From: an uncultured Lachnospiraceae bacterium
GTDB taxonomy: Bacteria; Bacillota; Clostridia; Lachnospirales; Lachnospiraceae
Assembly: GCA_910583895.1 (NCBI GenBank)
Contig: CAJTYJ010000047.1
Span: 1 to 26,975 of the forward strand
DNA: 26,975 nucleotides
Direction of reading: 5' to 3'
Both the position numbers and the translations under genes were made by a program. Shown here piece after piece: positions 1 to 8,793 of this stretch (position 1 is its first letter; the number at the start of each line of letters is the position of its first letter). The notes beneath the pieces are model-generated. The model was not told where the DNA came from. It did no database searches and saw nothing but the letters and a program-made list of their open reading frames with translations.

Positions 1-515
1 TATAGCGACAGCAATTGGTATACCTGCAACAGAAATCGTTGCGGTTGCTGCTATTGTAGCAACTGTCGTTACACCTGCAAACGCCCATTTCAAAGGTTCT
101 TTATGCTCATATGCCCAGTCTTTTACATCTTCCAGCCACTCCGGCAACGCTCCATTCCGGTCCACCAGTATCAGCGGATTATCCCAGCAATACCCATACT
201 CATTCAACGTAAACGGTAGCTCCGCGAATCCTTTGATCAGATCTTTTCCGGTGAACCGCCCGGCCCAGGGCAGATACTCTCTGGCCTGGGCGTAGCTGGT
301 TCCCGCGGTCCGGTCCGGCTGGTAGCCAGTGTAGCCGAAGAGCTGTGTTTCTCCCTGATTGCCGAAGAGATCAGCGCCGAATTCGTCATAGCCATACAGT
401 GTCTGCCGGTCACTTTTCAGCCCGATCAGCGGATCGGGCTGCCGAGTTCATCCTGCAGATAAGCGCTGACGCGCTCTCCTTCCCGAAGAAATACGGCGTT
501 TGTGTTCCATGTATA
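1..515 (-). pseudogene. Orphan, frameshifted Rhs C-terminal cassette (runs off left edge)
   Basis: This is a second copy of the C-terminal part of the Rhs gene at 2606-7885; positions 1-515 align to 3122-3637. The conserved core is about 95% identical and positions 82-216 are identical for 135 bp to 3203-3337. That block spans the VDRNG core/tip junction. Below position 82 the copy diverges into a related but different tip. The fragment has no start codon or ribosome site. One base is missing between 400 and 446 relative to the intact gene, which puts a TGA directly after the codons for GSPIR. It is therefore silent as it stands. Its frame is restored from about position 430 leftwards, so recombination through the identical block would place the alternative tip on the intact Rhs. 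Rhs loci of Gram-negatives are known to carry such displaced tips. The full tip lies outside the window. Confidence 0.85.
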
Positions 516-538
516 AAATCTGAATCTCTATTTTTCAT

Positions 539-1198
539 TTACAATTGACCCCATCGTATAATGCATAAAAATGCCACTATTCCAGCCGCCTTTATTATAT
601 ACAGTATCATTCGTTTGCTTTTTACTGACATCTTTTTTATTTTATTTATAAATATTATAAAAAGAAAAAATGAAACTGATGGAATCCCCAATCCCACTGA
701 TAGCAGGAATACTTCATTATCAATCAAATCGGTCTTATCTGATTCAGGTTTTTCTTTTATCATTGTTTCCGGGTTCAATATATACCAGCCTACTCTTAAA
801 TCCATATGCGGTAAATATTCCACTACAATAGTTGTATCTGGAGCCAGATCATAATCACCCGATATCTCTATGTCTCTTGTTTCATGATTTTCATTTGTAA
901 CAGTTGCTACGATACTGTTTTCATCACATCTTATGATTCTGCCATTTGCTTCTGCATAATTCTGCGTAAATAAATATGGCATGTCCCGAATAACTGGTAC
1001 TGTAAAAACAAATGAACATAAAACAGCACATATTGTTAATCCAATAACCACTTCTGAATTCGAATCTACTCCTCTGACGGGATCTGGTTTTTTCATTATT
1101 TTCTTTCTTACTTCAAATTTAATCATAACAGCTAATACCAGAAAAATAATTACAGCGAAATTTGTAAATAAAAATATGATAAGTTTTATATAATCCAT
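539..1198 (-). CDS. Four-helix membrane protein, candidate Rhs immunity protein (paralogue of the upstream gene)
   Basis: This 219-aa protein has hydrophobic helices at about residues 5-26, 50-68, 161-185 and 198-214. An externally placed beta-rich domain of about 90 residues lies between helices 2 and 3. It is clearly paralogous to the 155-aa product encoded at 1287-1754. Both begin MDY, share RDMPY/RDIPY after helix 2, and share EYLPxMxLRVxWY at the end of the soluble domain. I recognise no named family. It sits immediately 5' of the orphan Rhs tip and downstream of the intact Rhs, the usual place for immunity genes. Membrane location fits a membrane-active toxin, but that is inference. The start has an AGGGAGA site 7 nt upstream. 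The gene is AT-rich compared with the Rhs core, which suggests separate acquisition. Confidence 0.75.
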   Translation of the reverse strand: MDYIKLIIFLFTNFAVIIFLVLAVMIKFEVRKKIMKKPDPVRGVDSNSEVVIGLTICAVLCSFVFTVPVIRDMPYLFTQNYAEANGRIIRCDENSIVATVTNENHETRDIEISGDYDLAPDTTIVVEYLPHMDLRVGWYILNPETMIKEKPESDKTDLIDNEVFLLSVGLGIPSVSFFLFIIFINKIKKMSVKSKRMILYIIKAAGIVAFLCIIRWGQL

Positions 1199-1286
1199 TG
1201 AATTCTCCCTGTCAATTTACTGCCTCACTTGTCTTAGGAAAAGTTTATTCTCCTGCTATTGCAAAAATATTTCCCCAAAAGAACGG

Positions 1287-1754
1287 TTATTGATACCAAT
1301 TTACTCTCAGTTCCATATTCGGCAGATATTCTAAAATAATTTCATCTCCTTCCTGCAAGTCATCTAAATCGGATATTTCCACTTTTTCAGTTTTATTATT
1401 TTTCAGATGAACCTCCACTATTACTTTATTTTCACTGTCCTGAATAACTGTACCTTTATATGTAACGTACTTCCCTGTTATAAAATATGGAATATCACGC
1501 AAAACAGGCATGGTAAAAGTATACAAAAAATGAACTGCAAGAACTATCAGCCCTGCGATCAGCCCAATGTCTGACAAACTGCTGGAAACTGTTTTTATCT
1601 GGTCTTGGTTTAAATCTCGCCGCTCCGTTTTTTCTGTCACTTCTTCTGGTCCTGACTTTTTTCTTTGTATTATAATCAGTAATATAACCATAATTAATGT
1701 AGAAAACGCAACAAAATTTGTAACACAAAAAAATACCATTTTTTTATAATCCAT
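1287..1754 (-). CDS. Two-helix membrane protein, candidate Rhs immunity protein (short paralogue)
   Basis: The 155-aa product has helices at about residues 6-29 and 62-82 and a soluble domain ending EYLPNMELRVNWYQ. It matches the first 160 residues or so of its 219-aa neighbour, then stops where the neighbour adds two more helices. It is either a shorter natural form or a copy that lost its 3' end. The start is supported by AAAAGGAAA upstream. A possible promoter lies in the 54-bp gap before it. The function is not recognised; position after an Rhs toxin and membrane topology suggest immunity, without proof. The coding strand is AT-rich. Confidence 0.75.
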   Translation of the reverse strand: MDYKKMVFFCVTNFVAFSTLIMVILLIIIQRKKSGPEEVTEKTERRDLNQDQIKTVSSSLSDIGLIAGLIVLAVHFLYTFTMPVLRDIPYFITGKYVTYKGTVIQDSENKVIVEVHLKNNKTEKVEISDLDDLQEGDEIILEYLPNMELRVNWYQ

Positions 1755-1772
1755 AAATTTTTCCTTTTATTT

Positions 1773-1801
1773 TATATAGATTTCTATCTTGACATTTCCA
1801 A
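1773..1801 (-). promoter_or_regulatory. Possible sigma-A promoter for the membrane paralogue pair
   Basis: On the minus strand TTGGAA (1796-1801) is followed after 17 nt by TATATA (1773-1778), in the gap between the genes ending at 1809 and starting at 1754. Each hexamer matches 4 of 6 consensus positions. In AT-rich sequence this could be chance. Confidence 0.35.
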
Positions 1802-1808
1802 AACCCTT

Positions 1809-2384
1809 TCATTCAAAAAAATGTTTCCCTAAAACTTTTCTTAAATATCCTGTAACCTGTACTTCTTCATTATGGCATAGCATCCCGATGATCTCTCTTA
1901 GTTGTTTCCGTGTATAAAAAGAAGAATCAAACGCTGCCTTTTTTCCTTCTTTCATCTCGATAACAACTTCCTGATACATGCTCATAGTAACTCCTGAAGT
2001 ATGATAATAGAAACATTTCCCATATAGATCGTACGAACATCCTATTCTTATAACATCTGCGGAGTTTATCTCAATTCTTTGGTGAATCCACTTGCCGTTT
2101 GAGGTCGTATTATATATATTTTTCCATTCTCTGACTTTTTGATCTAAAATTATTTTTTCTTCATTAATAATTTCTATCTGATTATTACAGTATATTTTGG
2201 CAATTGCGATAGTTTGTATGATCCATAGTATCAATATAATTACTATACTACTTATGAATTCGAAAATCCCCCCTCCTATAAGAATTATAAACAAAAATAG
2301 AACTCCCAAAAAAAATGTAATAAAAAGCATAATAAAATTTGTTACATATAAAATCCCTTTGGGTTTCATTATTTTCTTTTCCAC
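1809..2384 (-). CDS. Membrane protein directly downstream of Rhs, candidate cognate immunity protein
   Basis: This 191-aa protein has two strong N-terminal helices (about residues 10-34 and 38-62) and a cytoplasmic or external domain of about 125 residues with no motif I recognise. The start appears to be GTG at 2384, with AGGAGG four bases upstream. The next ATG, five codons in, has no properly spaced site. It is the first gene after the intact Rhs, so by the normal layout of polymorphic toxin loci it is the best candidate for immunity to that tip. It does not resemble the two membrane paralogues that follow. It is AT-rich, like the Rhs tip and unlike the Rhs core. Confidence 0.7.
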   Translation of the reverse strand: MEKKIMKPKGILYVTNFIMLFITFFLGVLFLFIILIGGGIFEFISSIVIILILWIIQTIAIAKIYCNNQIEIINEEKIILDQKVREWKNIYNTTSNGKWIHQRIEINSADVIRIGCSYDLYGKCFYYHTSGVTMSMYQEVVIEMKEGKKAAFDSSFYTRKQLREIIGMLCHNEEVQVTGYLRKVLGKHFFE

Positions 2385-2605
2385 AAAGCCTCCTGTTTAA
2401 TTCTAATTAGAATGTATTTACAAAACTCGTGCTTACGCGTCTTTACGTCTGTTTACTCATCCGCATTCTGCTCATTTGAGAGTGAATTGTAAATTCAACT
2501 CCTCACCTGCATTGTAACCGCATAGGCAGATAAATTTTGTAAATCCAATAGTGGTTAACTTACCATTTAATTTCCTACAGTTTCTTCAGAAATCAGACCT
2601 GAGAA
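2385..2605. other. AT-rich spacer between Rhs stop and candidate immunity gene
   Basis: These 221 bp contain no convincing ORF. A perfect 14-bp palindrome, ATTCTAATTAGAAT, lies at 2400-2413 next to the ribosome site of the downstream gene. A GAATT/AATTC half-site pair occurs near 2483-2495. I could not define a promoter or a terminator with confidence. It may be debris of past tip exchange. Confidence 0.4.
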
Positions 2606-5600
2606 TTAAAACACATTACTACTTACAGGTACATAAGTAGTTTTGATTTCTGGTATCAAATAACTCAGCTTATCATATGATGGACCTGTTCCATATCCAA
2701 CTGTTGTACCTGCTCCTATTGAAAAAACCATCTTATATAAATCCCAGATCACACCTGCAACTCTTGTTACACCTTTTCCATCCATTCCACTAAAGCCACC
2801 AGCTATTGAAATTGATAATTTATCCAGTCCTCCGCAAACAAGCGATTGTATACCTCCTGCCATTATTGAATCGTAAAACAGTTCAGAATTGCTCTTTTTA
2901 TCTGCTCCAGGAAAATCTAAGTTATTAAGGAATTCCGTTACAAAGTTACCCACTGATCCACCTACAAAGTTGGCTGCAAAAGGACCAATAGTAAACATCA
3001 GTGAAGCAGTTATACCTCCATTGAATTCCCCTCCTATATAACCATTTATGAAACTTCCACTGTTCGAAGCAACATTCGTAAATCCGCCTCCTATTCCGCC
3101 TAACAGCATCCCAGCTCCTGCTATGGCAACAACAATCGGTATCCCTGTAACGGAAACCGTTGCAGTTGCTGCTATTGCAGCAACTGTCGTTATGCCTACA
3201 GTCGCCCATTTCAAAGGTTCTTTATGCTCATATGCCCAGTCTTTTACATCTTCCAGCCACTCCGGCAACGCTCCATTCCGGTCCACCAGTATCAGCGGAT
3301 TATCCCAGCAATACCCATACTCATTCAACGTAAACGGCAGCTCTGCGAATCCTTTGATCAGATCTCTTCCGGTGAACCGCCCGGTCCAGGGCAGATATTC
3401 TCTGGCCTGAGCATAGCTGGTTCCTGCGATCTGGTCCGGCTGGTAGCCGGTGTAGCCGAAGGGCTGTGTTTCTCCCTGATTGCCGAAAAGATCAGCGCCG
3501 AATTCGTCATAGCCATACAGTGTCTGCCTTCCGCTTCTCAGTTCGGTCAGGCGGACCGGACTGCCAAGTTCATCCTGCAGATATGTGCTGACACGTTCTC
3601 CTTCCCGAAGAAATACGGTGTTTGTATCCCATGTATAGGACTGAAAGGTCTCTTTTCCTTCCGCCATTTCTATTCTTTGCAGAAGATTGTGGTACGGTTT
3701 GGTCAGGTCTGTGATGTACTCTGTCCTTTTTGGCGAAATTCCTGCAGGCACAGCTTCCGGCAAAAATAGATTCCCGGGACTTGGCGAGGATGCTGCATAT
3801 TCCAGAACACCAGTCCGATTTCCGACTCCACTGTACTGATACCAGGCAGCATGAGTTCCGTTGGATGCCGCAGCCATCCGGTTGGTATCATCATATAGAT
3901 ACTGCCGGAGAATCTCTTCTCCCTGCCGGATGGCCGTCAGGTTTCCTCTCTTATCATACTGAAAAGTTCGTTCTCCGCCGGATCCTTCTTCCCGGATCAG
4001 CTGATCCGCTTCGTTGTAGAAATAACGGATCACACTTTCTCCGTCCTGCTTCGTGATCCGGTTTCCATATGCATCGTATCTGTACCTGCTCTGCAGTTTC
4101 CCGTCTTTTAATACTTCCGTCAGGCGGTCCAGACTGTCATACTGATAAGTATAGTTTCCACATTCTTCTCTGGCCAGACGTTCAGTTACGGATGCGAATA
4201 CGGATGCACGGCGGTCTTTTTGAAGCGCGGTCCGGTTCCCCAGGAGGTCATATTCGTATTCGTACTGCTCCAGTATGGTTCCGGATTTTTGATGGATCAG
4301 ACTTTTCAGACGGCCCATGGGGCTGTACTGATATCCGGTTCGGATTTCATCCGGATACTGCTTTTCGATCAGACGTCCGTCTGCGTCGTAACGGTATCTG
4401 ACTTCCTGCTTTCCGTCTTTCAGACGGATCAGGCGGGACAGATCGTCGTACTCGAAGGATACGCTCTGCCCGTCCGGATAGACGGTCTTTCTGCGTTCTC
4501 CCAGCGCGCCCCATTCATAGGAGACTTCTCTTCCCATGGGATCTGTGATTTTTTGCACATAACCGGCGGCGTCCGGTTCGATCCGGGTGGTCCCCAGCCA
4601 GTCGTCGATCCGGACCAGCTGGCGCAGGCTGTTGTAGGAGAATTCTGCAGTTCTTCCGTCTGCATACGTGATCCGGCAGAGATCTCCCACCGGATTCCAT
4701 GCGTAACGGGTGATGTATCCGTCTGCATCTGTCTTTGTGATCATCCGCCCGGACTGGTCGTACCCGTACTGTTCTTTCATGCCCAGGGGATCGATCACAG
4801 TCTCCGGTTTTCCAGACAGTCCCAACAGGTATCGGGTCATGCGGGGAAGCGTTTCCAGGTTCCTTTCCGGAACCATGATCTGGCCCTCTGGGTCCAGCAG
4901 GGTCTCCGCTCCTTCATGCCTGCACACGGCAGAGAGATTGCCCATGAGGTCATAGGCATACTCGGTCCGGTTCCCGGCTGCGTCGAGAACAGACGTGAGA
5001 TTTCCACCGAGCGAATAGGTATAACGGGTCACTCGGCCCAGGGTATCGGTGACGGAGGTTACTCTTCCAACTGCGTCATAGGTACAGCTCTGTTCCTGTC
5101 CGAAGCTGTTCTTCATGGAAACTGGACGGTTCAGACAATCATAAATGTATTCCTGCTGATCTCCTCTGTGATTTATTCGAAGGATCAGGTTTCCTGCAGG
5201 ATCATAACCGTATGTCTCACAGGTTCCGTCCGGATAGATGATCTTTTCTGGTTTTCCTCCTGCATCATATGTATAAACAGTCCGGCGTCCGGCAGGATCG
5301 GTGACTCCGGTTACCCGGCCCATGCTGTTGTATTCATAAACAGTCGTGTTTCCCCGGACGTCGGTCTCACGGACCAGCTGACCGGCCGCGTCATACTCAT
5401 ATGTATGATGGTTCCCGGCTGCGTCCGTCATCTGTGTACAGCGTCCTTCGGGATCATAGGCGTATGTGGTAACGGCTCCCAGGGAATTGGTCTTTTTCAC
5501 CATCCGGTTCCGGCTGTCGTATTCCATGATGGTCCGGTTTCCTTCCGGATCCACAGCCTCAGTCCGATTTCCGTTCTGGTCATACTTAAGGTGTATGGTT

Positions 5601-7885
5601 CCGCCGGTTGGAAGCGTGATCTGTTCCGGCAGGTTCTGCCGGTTATAAGCGTATGCCAGCACCGCCCCGTTTGGATAGATTTTTTTTGAGAGATTCTGCA
5701 TGGCATCGTATTTCATGTGGATCGTGTTCCCGTCAGGAAGGGTGAGGGACTCCACCTGATTCATACAGTTGTGCTCCTGAAGGTAGACCGCCCCGTCAAA
5801 GTCCACCGCCTTCTGGATCTTTCCGTTTGATCCGTATTCATAGGTGCGGCGGTTTCCGGCTGCATCGGTCACGCTGGTGATCTGGTTGTCTTCATTCCAG
5901 GTGAAGCAGGTCCGGTTCCCGTTCCCATCGGTAAACCCGATGATGCGGCTGCATTCGTCGTACTCATAGAGGCTTCTCCTTCCTGCACCGTCGGTGATGG
6001 AACTGATGTTTCCCCGGACGTCGTATTCCAGCAGCACGATGTTTTTATCTGGCAGCCGGATTCTGGTCAGATTACCCTCCGGATCATACTCCAGCTGCTG
6101 ACAGCGCCCCAGCGCATCGGTGATCTCGACGGGACGTCCTTTGGCGTCATAGACGTTTTTCTGCTTCTTGATTCCGTTGACAGACAAAGTGAGCAGGCGG
6201 CCTGCCGTATCATGGGTCATATGGTATCTTGTGCCGTCCGGGTATATGATCTGGCTAAGATTCCCCTGGTTATCATAAGCATATGCGGTTGTATTTCCGT
6301 TTTTGTCGGTATGACGGATCTTTTGATTCTGATCGTTGTAGGCGAAGGTTTCCTCTCCGTCTTTTGTGGCGATCCGGATGCTGCGCATCCGGTCATCGCT
6401 TTCGAAGGTGACCAGACGCCCGTTCTGTTCCCGCATGTAGGTCAGCTGGTTTTCATCATCATAGCGAAGCTCCACGATGCTGCCGTCCGGAAAGGCCTGC
6501 TTCAGCACCCGATCCACTCCGTCGTAGGTATTTTTGACGCCTGTGATGCCTCTGGGCGTCAGGACACTCTCCAGTTTTCCGTTGACATTATATTCATAGG
6601 TGTAGGTATGCCCGCCGGAGTTGATGAACCAGCGCAGTTTTCCATACTGATACCAGAAATTAATCTTCCGTCCGGTATGGTCTTCTACTTCGATCAGATT
6701 CTTTTCTTCATTGTGTGTATAGTGGAGAAAAGCGCCCAGACCGTTTTCGGCGTATTCTAACAGTCCTTCTTCGTTATACCGGAAGGTTCTTGTGCCTCCT
6801 GTTTCTTCCTGGCGTATGAGCTTTCCGTCCCGGTCAAAGACGCAGGTTCTCTGTTCCTGCTCATAGATGTATCCGTCTGTGGTGCTTCTGAGTACTTCCG
6901 GATCTCCCAGCTCCGGCAGCCAGGTGTCGCCCAGGTTTCTGCGGTATGGGATCACACTTCCGTCTTCCAGAATGACTTCGATCTTCTTTTCTCCTTCGGT
7001 CTTTTTCAGACGGATCCCGTAATTGTGGCACCAGCCCTCGCCCAGATCTCCCTGTTCGCCGCATTCCATAGCGTTGTACAGGAACCGGAAGGAGAGCGGC
7101 ACCCTTCCGCCTGTGACCAGATCCTCCCGTTCGTAGATATAATTGCCAGTGTTCATATTGATGGGGTCTTTTTCGTATCTGTGTCTGCCCGGTTTCTGTC
7201 CGGCGGCCCATGGCAGGCCTTTTTTATAACGGCGCTTATACATCCCATAATTCAGACGGTCGTCATATCCCTGGCCGGATGTGACAGGGCGGATAACGCC
7301 GCCTCTTTTGCAAAGCAGGACAGAGCTTGTGATAATCGCAGACTCTCCATCCACCTGTTCGACGCTGGTCAGACCAAATGGCCGCTCTGTATTCCTCCAT
7401 TGTTCGTCAAGCAGCATAAAGCCTTCGCACCGGCCTGTCGCCCGGTTCAGAGGACAACTGCCAAAATAGGGGATGTTTTCTTCTTCCACACAGTCTTTAC
7501 AGTTGGCTTTTTTCCGGTCGCCGCTCAGATAGTGATGTCCTTTGGGAATCTTCAGTCTTCCTTTACTGCTTCCCTGAGAGCATTGAAGCTCTGCTCCTTC
7601 CACCAGATATTCCCGCTTCTGCCAAAGGAGCGAGTTTGTCTGATCTGCCCTTTTTTGCAGCAGCGGATCTGCCATGGGCCACAGAGCGTCTCCTGGATTC
7701 TGCAACCGTCCTGGCGTTGGCGGAACCGGAAGTATTCCCTGATCCACTTTAAAGTTTCCCGGTGTGTCCGTCAGAATGCCCTCCATTCCCGGCAGTCCTG
7801 TCGTGCGCTTCTGTTCTGCGGGCTGACCCGGGATAGTTGTAAGTGTGTCTTTCTGATAACTCTTTTTGTGTTTGTGATCTCCCAT
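2606..7885 (-). CDS. PAAR-like (DUF4280) Rhs polymorphic toxin
   Basis: The product has 1759 residues. Residues 1-92 are a linker with no recognised fold. Residues about 93-204 look like a DUF4280 PAAR-like domain, with Cys at 102, 129, 132, 144, 153 and 192 that may bind metal; this would cap a contractile spike. Residues about 237-310 are the DUF6531-type Rhs entry (DPINMNTGNY...GEGW). Many YD repeats (GNxTxYxYD type) follow to about 1400 and form the Rhs cocoon. The Rhs-associated core ends with NPLILVDRNG at residue 1538. The remaining 221 residues are the variable tip: hydrophobic and glycine-rich (IAGAGMLLGGIGGG; GGSVGNF), with no catalytic motif I recognise, so a membrane-active toxin is possible. 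AGGAGA lies just before the ATG. The gene follows a PP2C phosphatase gene by 62 nt and is followed by candidate immunity genes. The tip is more AT-rich than the core. Confidence 0.9.
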   Translation of the reverse strand: MGDHKHKKSYQKDTLTTIPGQPAEQKRTTGLPGMEGILTDTPGNFKVDQGILPVPPTPGRLQNPGDALWPMADPLLQKRADQTNSLLWQKREYLVEGAELQCSQGSSKGRLKIPKGHHYLSGDRKKANCKDCVEEENIPYFGSCPLNRATGRCEGFMLLDEQWRNTERPFGLTSVEQVDGESAIITSSVLLCKRGGVIRPVTSGQGYDDRLNYGMYKRRYKKGLPWAAGQKPGRHRYEKDPINMNTGNYIYEREDLVTGGRVPLSFRFLYNAMECGEQGDLGEGWCHNYGIRLKKTEGEKKIEVILEDGSVIPYRRNLGDTWLPELGDPEVLRSTTDGYIYEQEQRTCVFDRDGKLIRQEETGGTRTFRYNEEGLLEYAENGLGAFLHYTHNEEKNLIEVEDHTGRKINFWYQYGKLRWFINSGGHTYTYEYNVNGKLESVLTPRGITGVKNTYDGVDRVLKQAFPDGSIVELRYDDENQLTYMREQNGRLVTFESDDRMRSIRIATKDGEETFAYNDQNQKIRHTDKNGNTTAYAYDNQGNLSQIIYPDGTRYHMTHDTAGRLLTLSVNGIKKQKNVYDAKGRPVEITDALGRCQQLEYDPEGNLTRIRLPDKNIVLLEYDVRGNISSITDGAGRRSLYEYDECSRIIGFTDGNGNRTCFTWNEDNQITSVTDAAGNRRTYEYGSNGKIQKAVDFDGAVYLQEHNCMNQVESLTLPDGNTIHMKYDAMQNLSKKIYPNGAVLAYAYNRQNLPEQITLPTGGTIHLKYDQNGNRTEAVDPEGNRTIMEYDSRNRMVKKTNSLGAVTTYAYDPEGRCTQMTDAAGNHHTYEYDAAGQLVRETDVRGNTTVYEYNSMGRVTGVTDPAGRRTVYTYDAGGKPEKIIYPDGTCETYGYDPAGNLILRINHRGDQQEYIYDCLNRPVSMKNSFGQEQSCTYDAVGRVTSVTDTLGRVTRYTYSLGGNLTSVLDAAGNRTEYAYDLMGNLSAVCRHEGAETLLDPEGQIMVPERNLETLPRMTRYLLGLSGKPETVIDPLGMKEQYGYDQSGRMITKTDADGYITRYAWNPVGDLCRITYADGRTAEFSYNSLRQLVRIDDWLGTTRIEPDAAGYVQKITDPMGREVSYEWGALGERRKTVYPDGQSVSFEYDDLSRLIRLKDGKQEVRYRYDADGRLIEKQYPDEIRTGYQYSPMGRLKSLIHQKSGTILEQYEYEYDLLGNRTALQKDRRASVFASVTERLAREECGNYTYQYDSLDRLTEVLKDGKLQSRYRYDAYGNRITKQDGESVIRYFYNEADQLIREEGSGGERTFQYDKRGNLTAIRQGEEILRQYLYDDTNRMAAASNGTHAAWYQYSGVGNRTGVLEYAASSPSPGNLFLPEAVPAGISPKRTEYITDLTKPYHNLLQRIEMAEGKETFQSYTWDTNTVFLREGERVSTYLQDELGSPVRLTELRSGRQTLYGYDEFGADLFGNQGETQPFGYTGYQPDQIAGTSYAQAREYLPWTGRFTGRDLIKGFAELPFTLNEYGYCWDNPLILVDRNGALPEWLEDVKDWAYEHKEPLKWATVGITTVAAIAATATVSVTGIPIVVAIAGAGMLLGGIGGGFTNVASNSGSFINGYIGGEFNGGITASLMFTIGPFAANFVGGSVGNFVTEFLNNLDFPGADKKSNSELFYDSIMAGGIQSLVCGGLDKLSISIAGGFSGMDGKGVTRVAGVIWDLYKMVFSIGAGTTVGYGTGPSYDKLSYLIPEIKTTYVPVSSNVF
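3122..3637 (-). repeat. Intact copy of the duplicated Rhs core/tip segment
   Basis: This is the partner of the cassette at 1-515, in the same orientation about 3.1 kb away. The longest perfect match, 3203-3337, covers codons for the end of the core through VDRNG into the first residues of the tip. Direct repeats like this allow deletion or gene conversion that would swap the tip. Confidence 0.9.
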
Positions 7886-7947
7886 CTTCTTCTCCTGCTT
7901 TTACAACATACCGATTCTGTCCTTCTCCTGCAGCTTCAATAAGGTCT

Positions 7948-8793
7948 TTACCGGCACAGCTGCAGCAGTACCACCGCTGCATTATCCTTATCTTCCTTCC
8001 CGCTCCGGTTCACCAGCTCGATCAGCTGATATGCCTTCTGCTGGCAGTCGCCTCCGCCTTCCAGACAGTCCTCCATATCCTTCCATCTGGCGGTCTCATA
8101 CAGGCCGTCGCTCATCAGCAGGACGTATTCCCCGCCGTACAGACTGATCGGTTTGTCAAAGAATTCAATATCCCGGAAGCCGTCCTGTCCCACAAAGTTA
8201 TACAGTCGGTGCTGATTCAGAAGATCTGCCACCTCCTTCCTGGTCAGTTTTCCTTCCTCGTATTTCTGTCTTGCCAGCACATCGATCGTATGTCCGGAAG
8301 TGACCGGGACCAGTTCCTGATTCCGATACACAGCCACCTTTACATTTCCTGCTGCGGCATAGTAAAGCCTGCGGTCTTTGATCATCACGGCGGCAACGGA
8401 GGCGCATCCCTGTTCTTCTTCCAGCCGGTTCAGAATCTCCCGGTTCGCTCCTTGAAATGCCCGTCGAAAAGAGTACTGGGGATTGTAAAAAGCGCTTCCG
8501 TCTTCAAAGATTTGCAGGAATGCTTCCACCGCCGTTCCTGCGGCGATCTTTCCACCAAAGCGTTTTCCCATCCCGTCTGCCAGGACTGCCATGATCCCTT
8601 CCTGGACCGTCTTTATCCCGTACGCATCCTCCTGTACTTCCCGGTCCCCTATGGTTTTGGATGCTCCGCTTACACAATCGGATACGATGTCAGGCTCTTT
8701 CTTTTTATCGAAACAAGACAGTAAGATGCGAAAAAAGAGCAGCAGACACAGCAGTAGAAACAGACATGCAATCACAGACTCCGGAATGGTCAT
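7948..8793 (-). CDS. Membrane-anchored PP2C-family Ser/Thr protein phosphatase
   Basis: The 281-aa protein starts with one helix (about residues 7-27) and then a cytoplasmic PP2C domain. Visible motifs are QEDAYG (54-59), LADGMG (71-76) with the metal-binding aspartate, AAAGNVKVAVY in place of the usual GDSR strand, LLMSDGLYE and a C-terminal DKDNAAVVLLQL. These residues are consistent with an active Mn/Mg-dependent phosphatase. The ATG at 8793 overlaps the stop of the upstream FHA gene as ATGA, with GGAGG nearby, so the two are translationally coupled; an upstream ATG at 8811 lacks a site. PP2C and FHA proteins regulate assembly of some type VI secretion systems (PppA, Fha). A similar role here is inferred from the neighbours. 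No partner kinase is in the window. Confidence 0.9.
   Translation of the reverse strand: MTIPESVIACLFLLLCLLLFFRILLSCFDKKKEPDIVSDCVSGASKTIGDREVQEDAYGIKTVQEGIMAVLADGMGKRFGGKIAAGTAVEAFLQIFEDGSAFYNPQYSFRRAFQGANREILNRLEEEQGCASVAAVMIKDRRLYYAAAGNVKVAVYRNQELVPVTSGHTIDVLARQKYEEGKLTRKEVADLLNQHRLYNFVGQDGFRDIEFFDKPISLYGGEYVLLMSDGLYETARWKDMEDCLEGGGDCQQKAYQLIELVNRSGKEDKDNAAVVLLQLCR

Noticed and set aside
345..548. Plus-strand 67-codon open frame
   Set aside because: Lies antisense to the orphan Rhs fragment and extends only because of its frameshift.
2400..2413. Perfect palindrome ATTCTAATTAGAAT as an operator
   Set aside because: It is AT-rich in AT-rich sequence with no repeat elsewhere in the window; kept only as a note in the spacer entry.
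4220..5689. Long plus-strand open frame (489 codons) and other plus-strand frames inside the Rhs gene
   Set aside because: They are antisense shadows of the repetitive YD-encoding sequence; no ribosome site, no recognisable protein, and the minus frame is clearly Rhs.
3700..6900. Regular DNA periodicity of about 60 bp resembling a tandem repeat or CRISPR-like array
   Set aside because: The period is that of the YD peptide repeats; units are diverged, in frame and without identical repeats or spacers.
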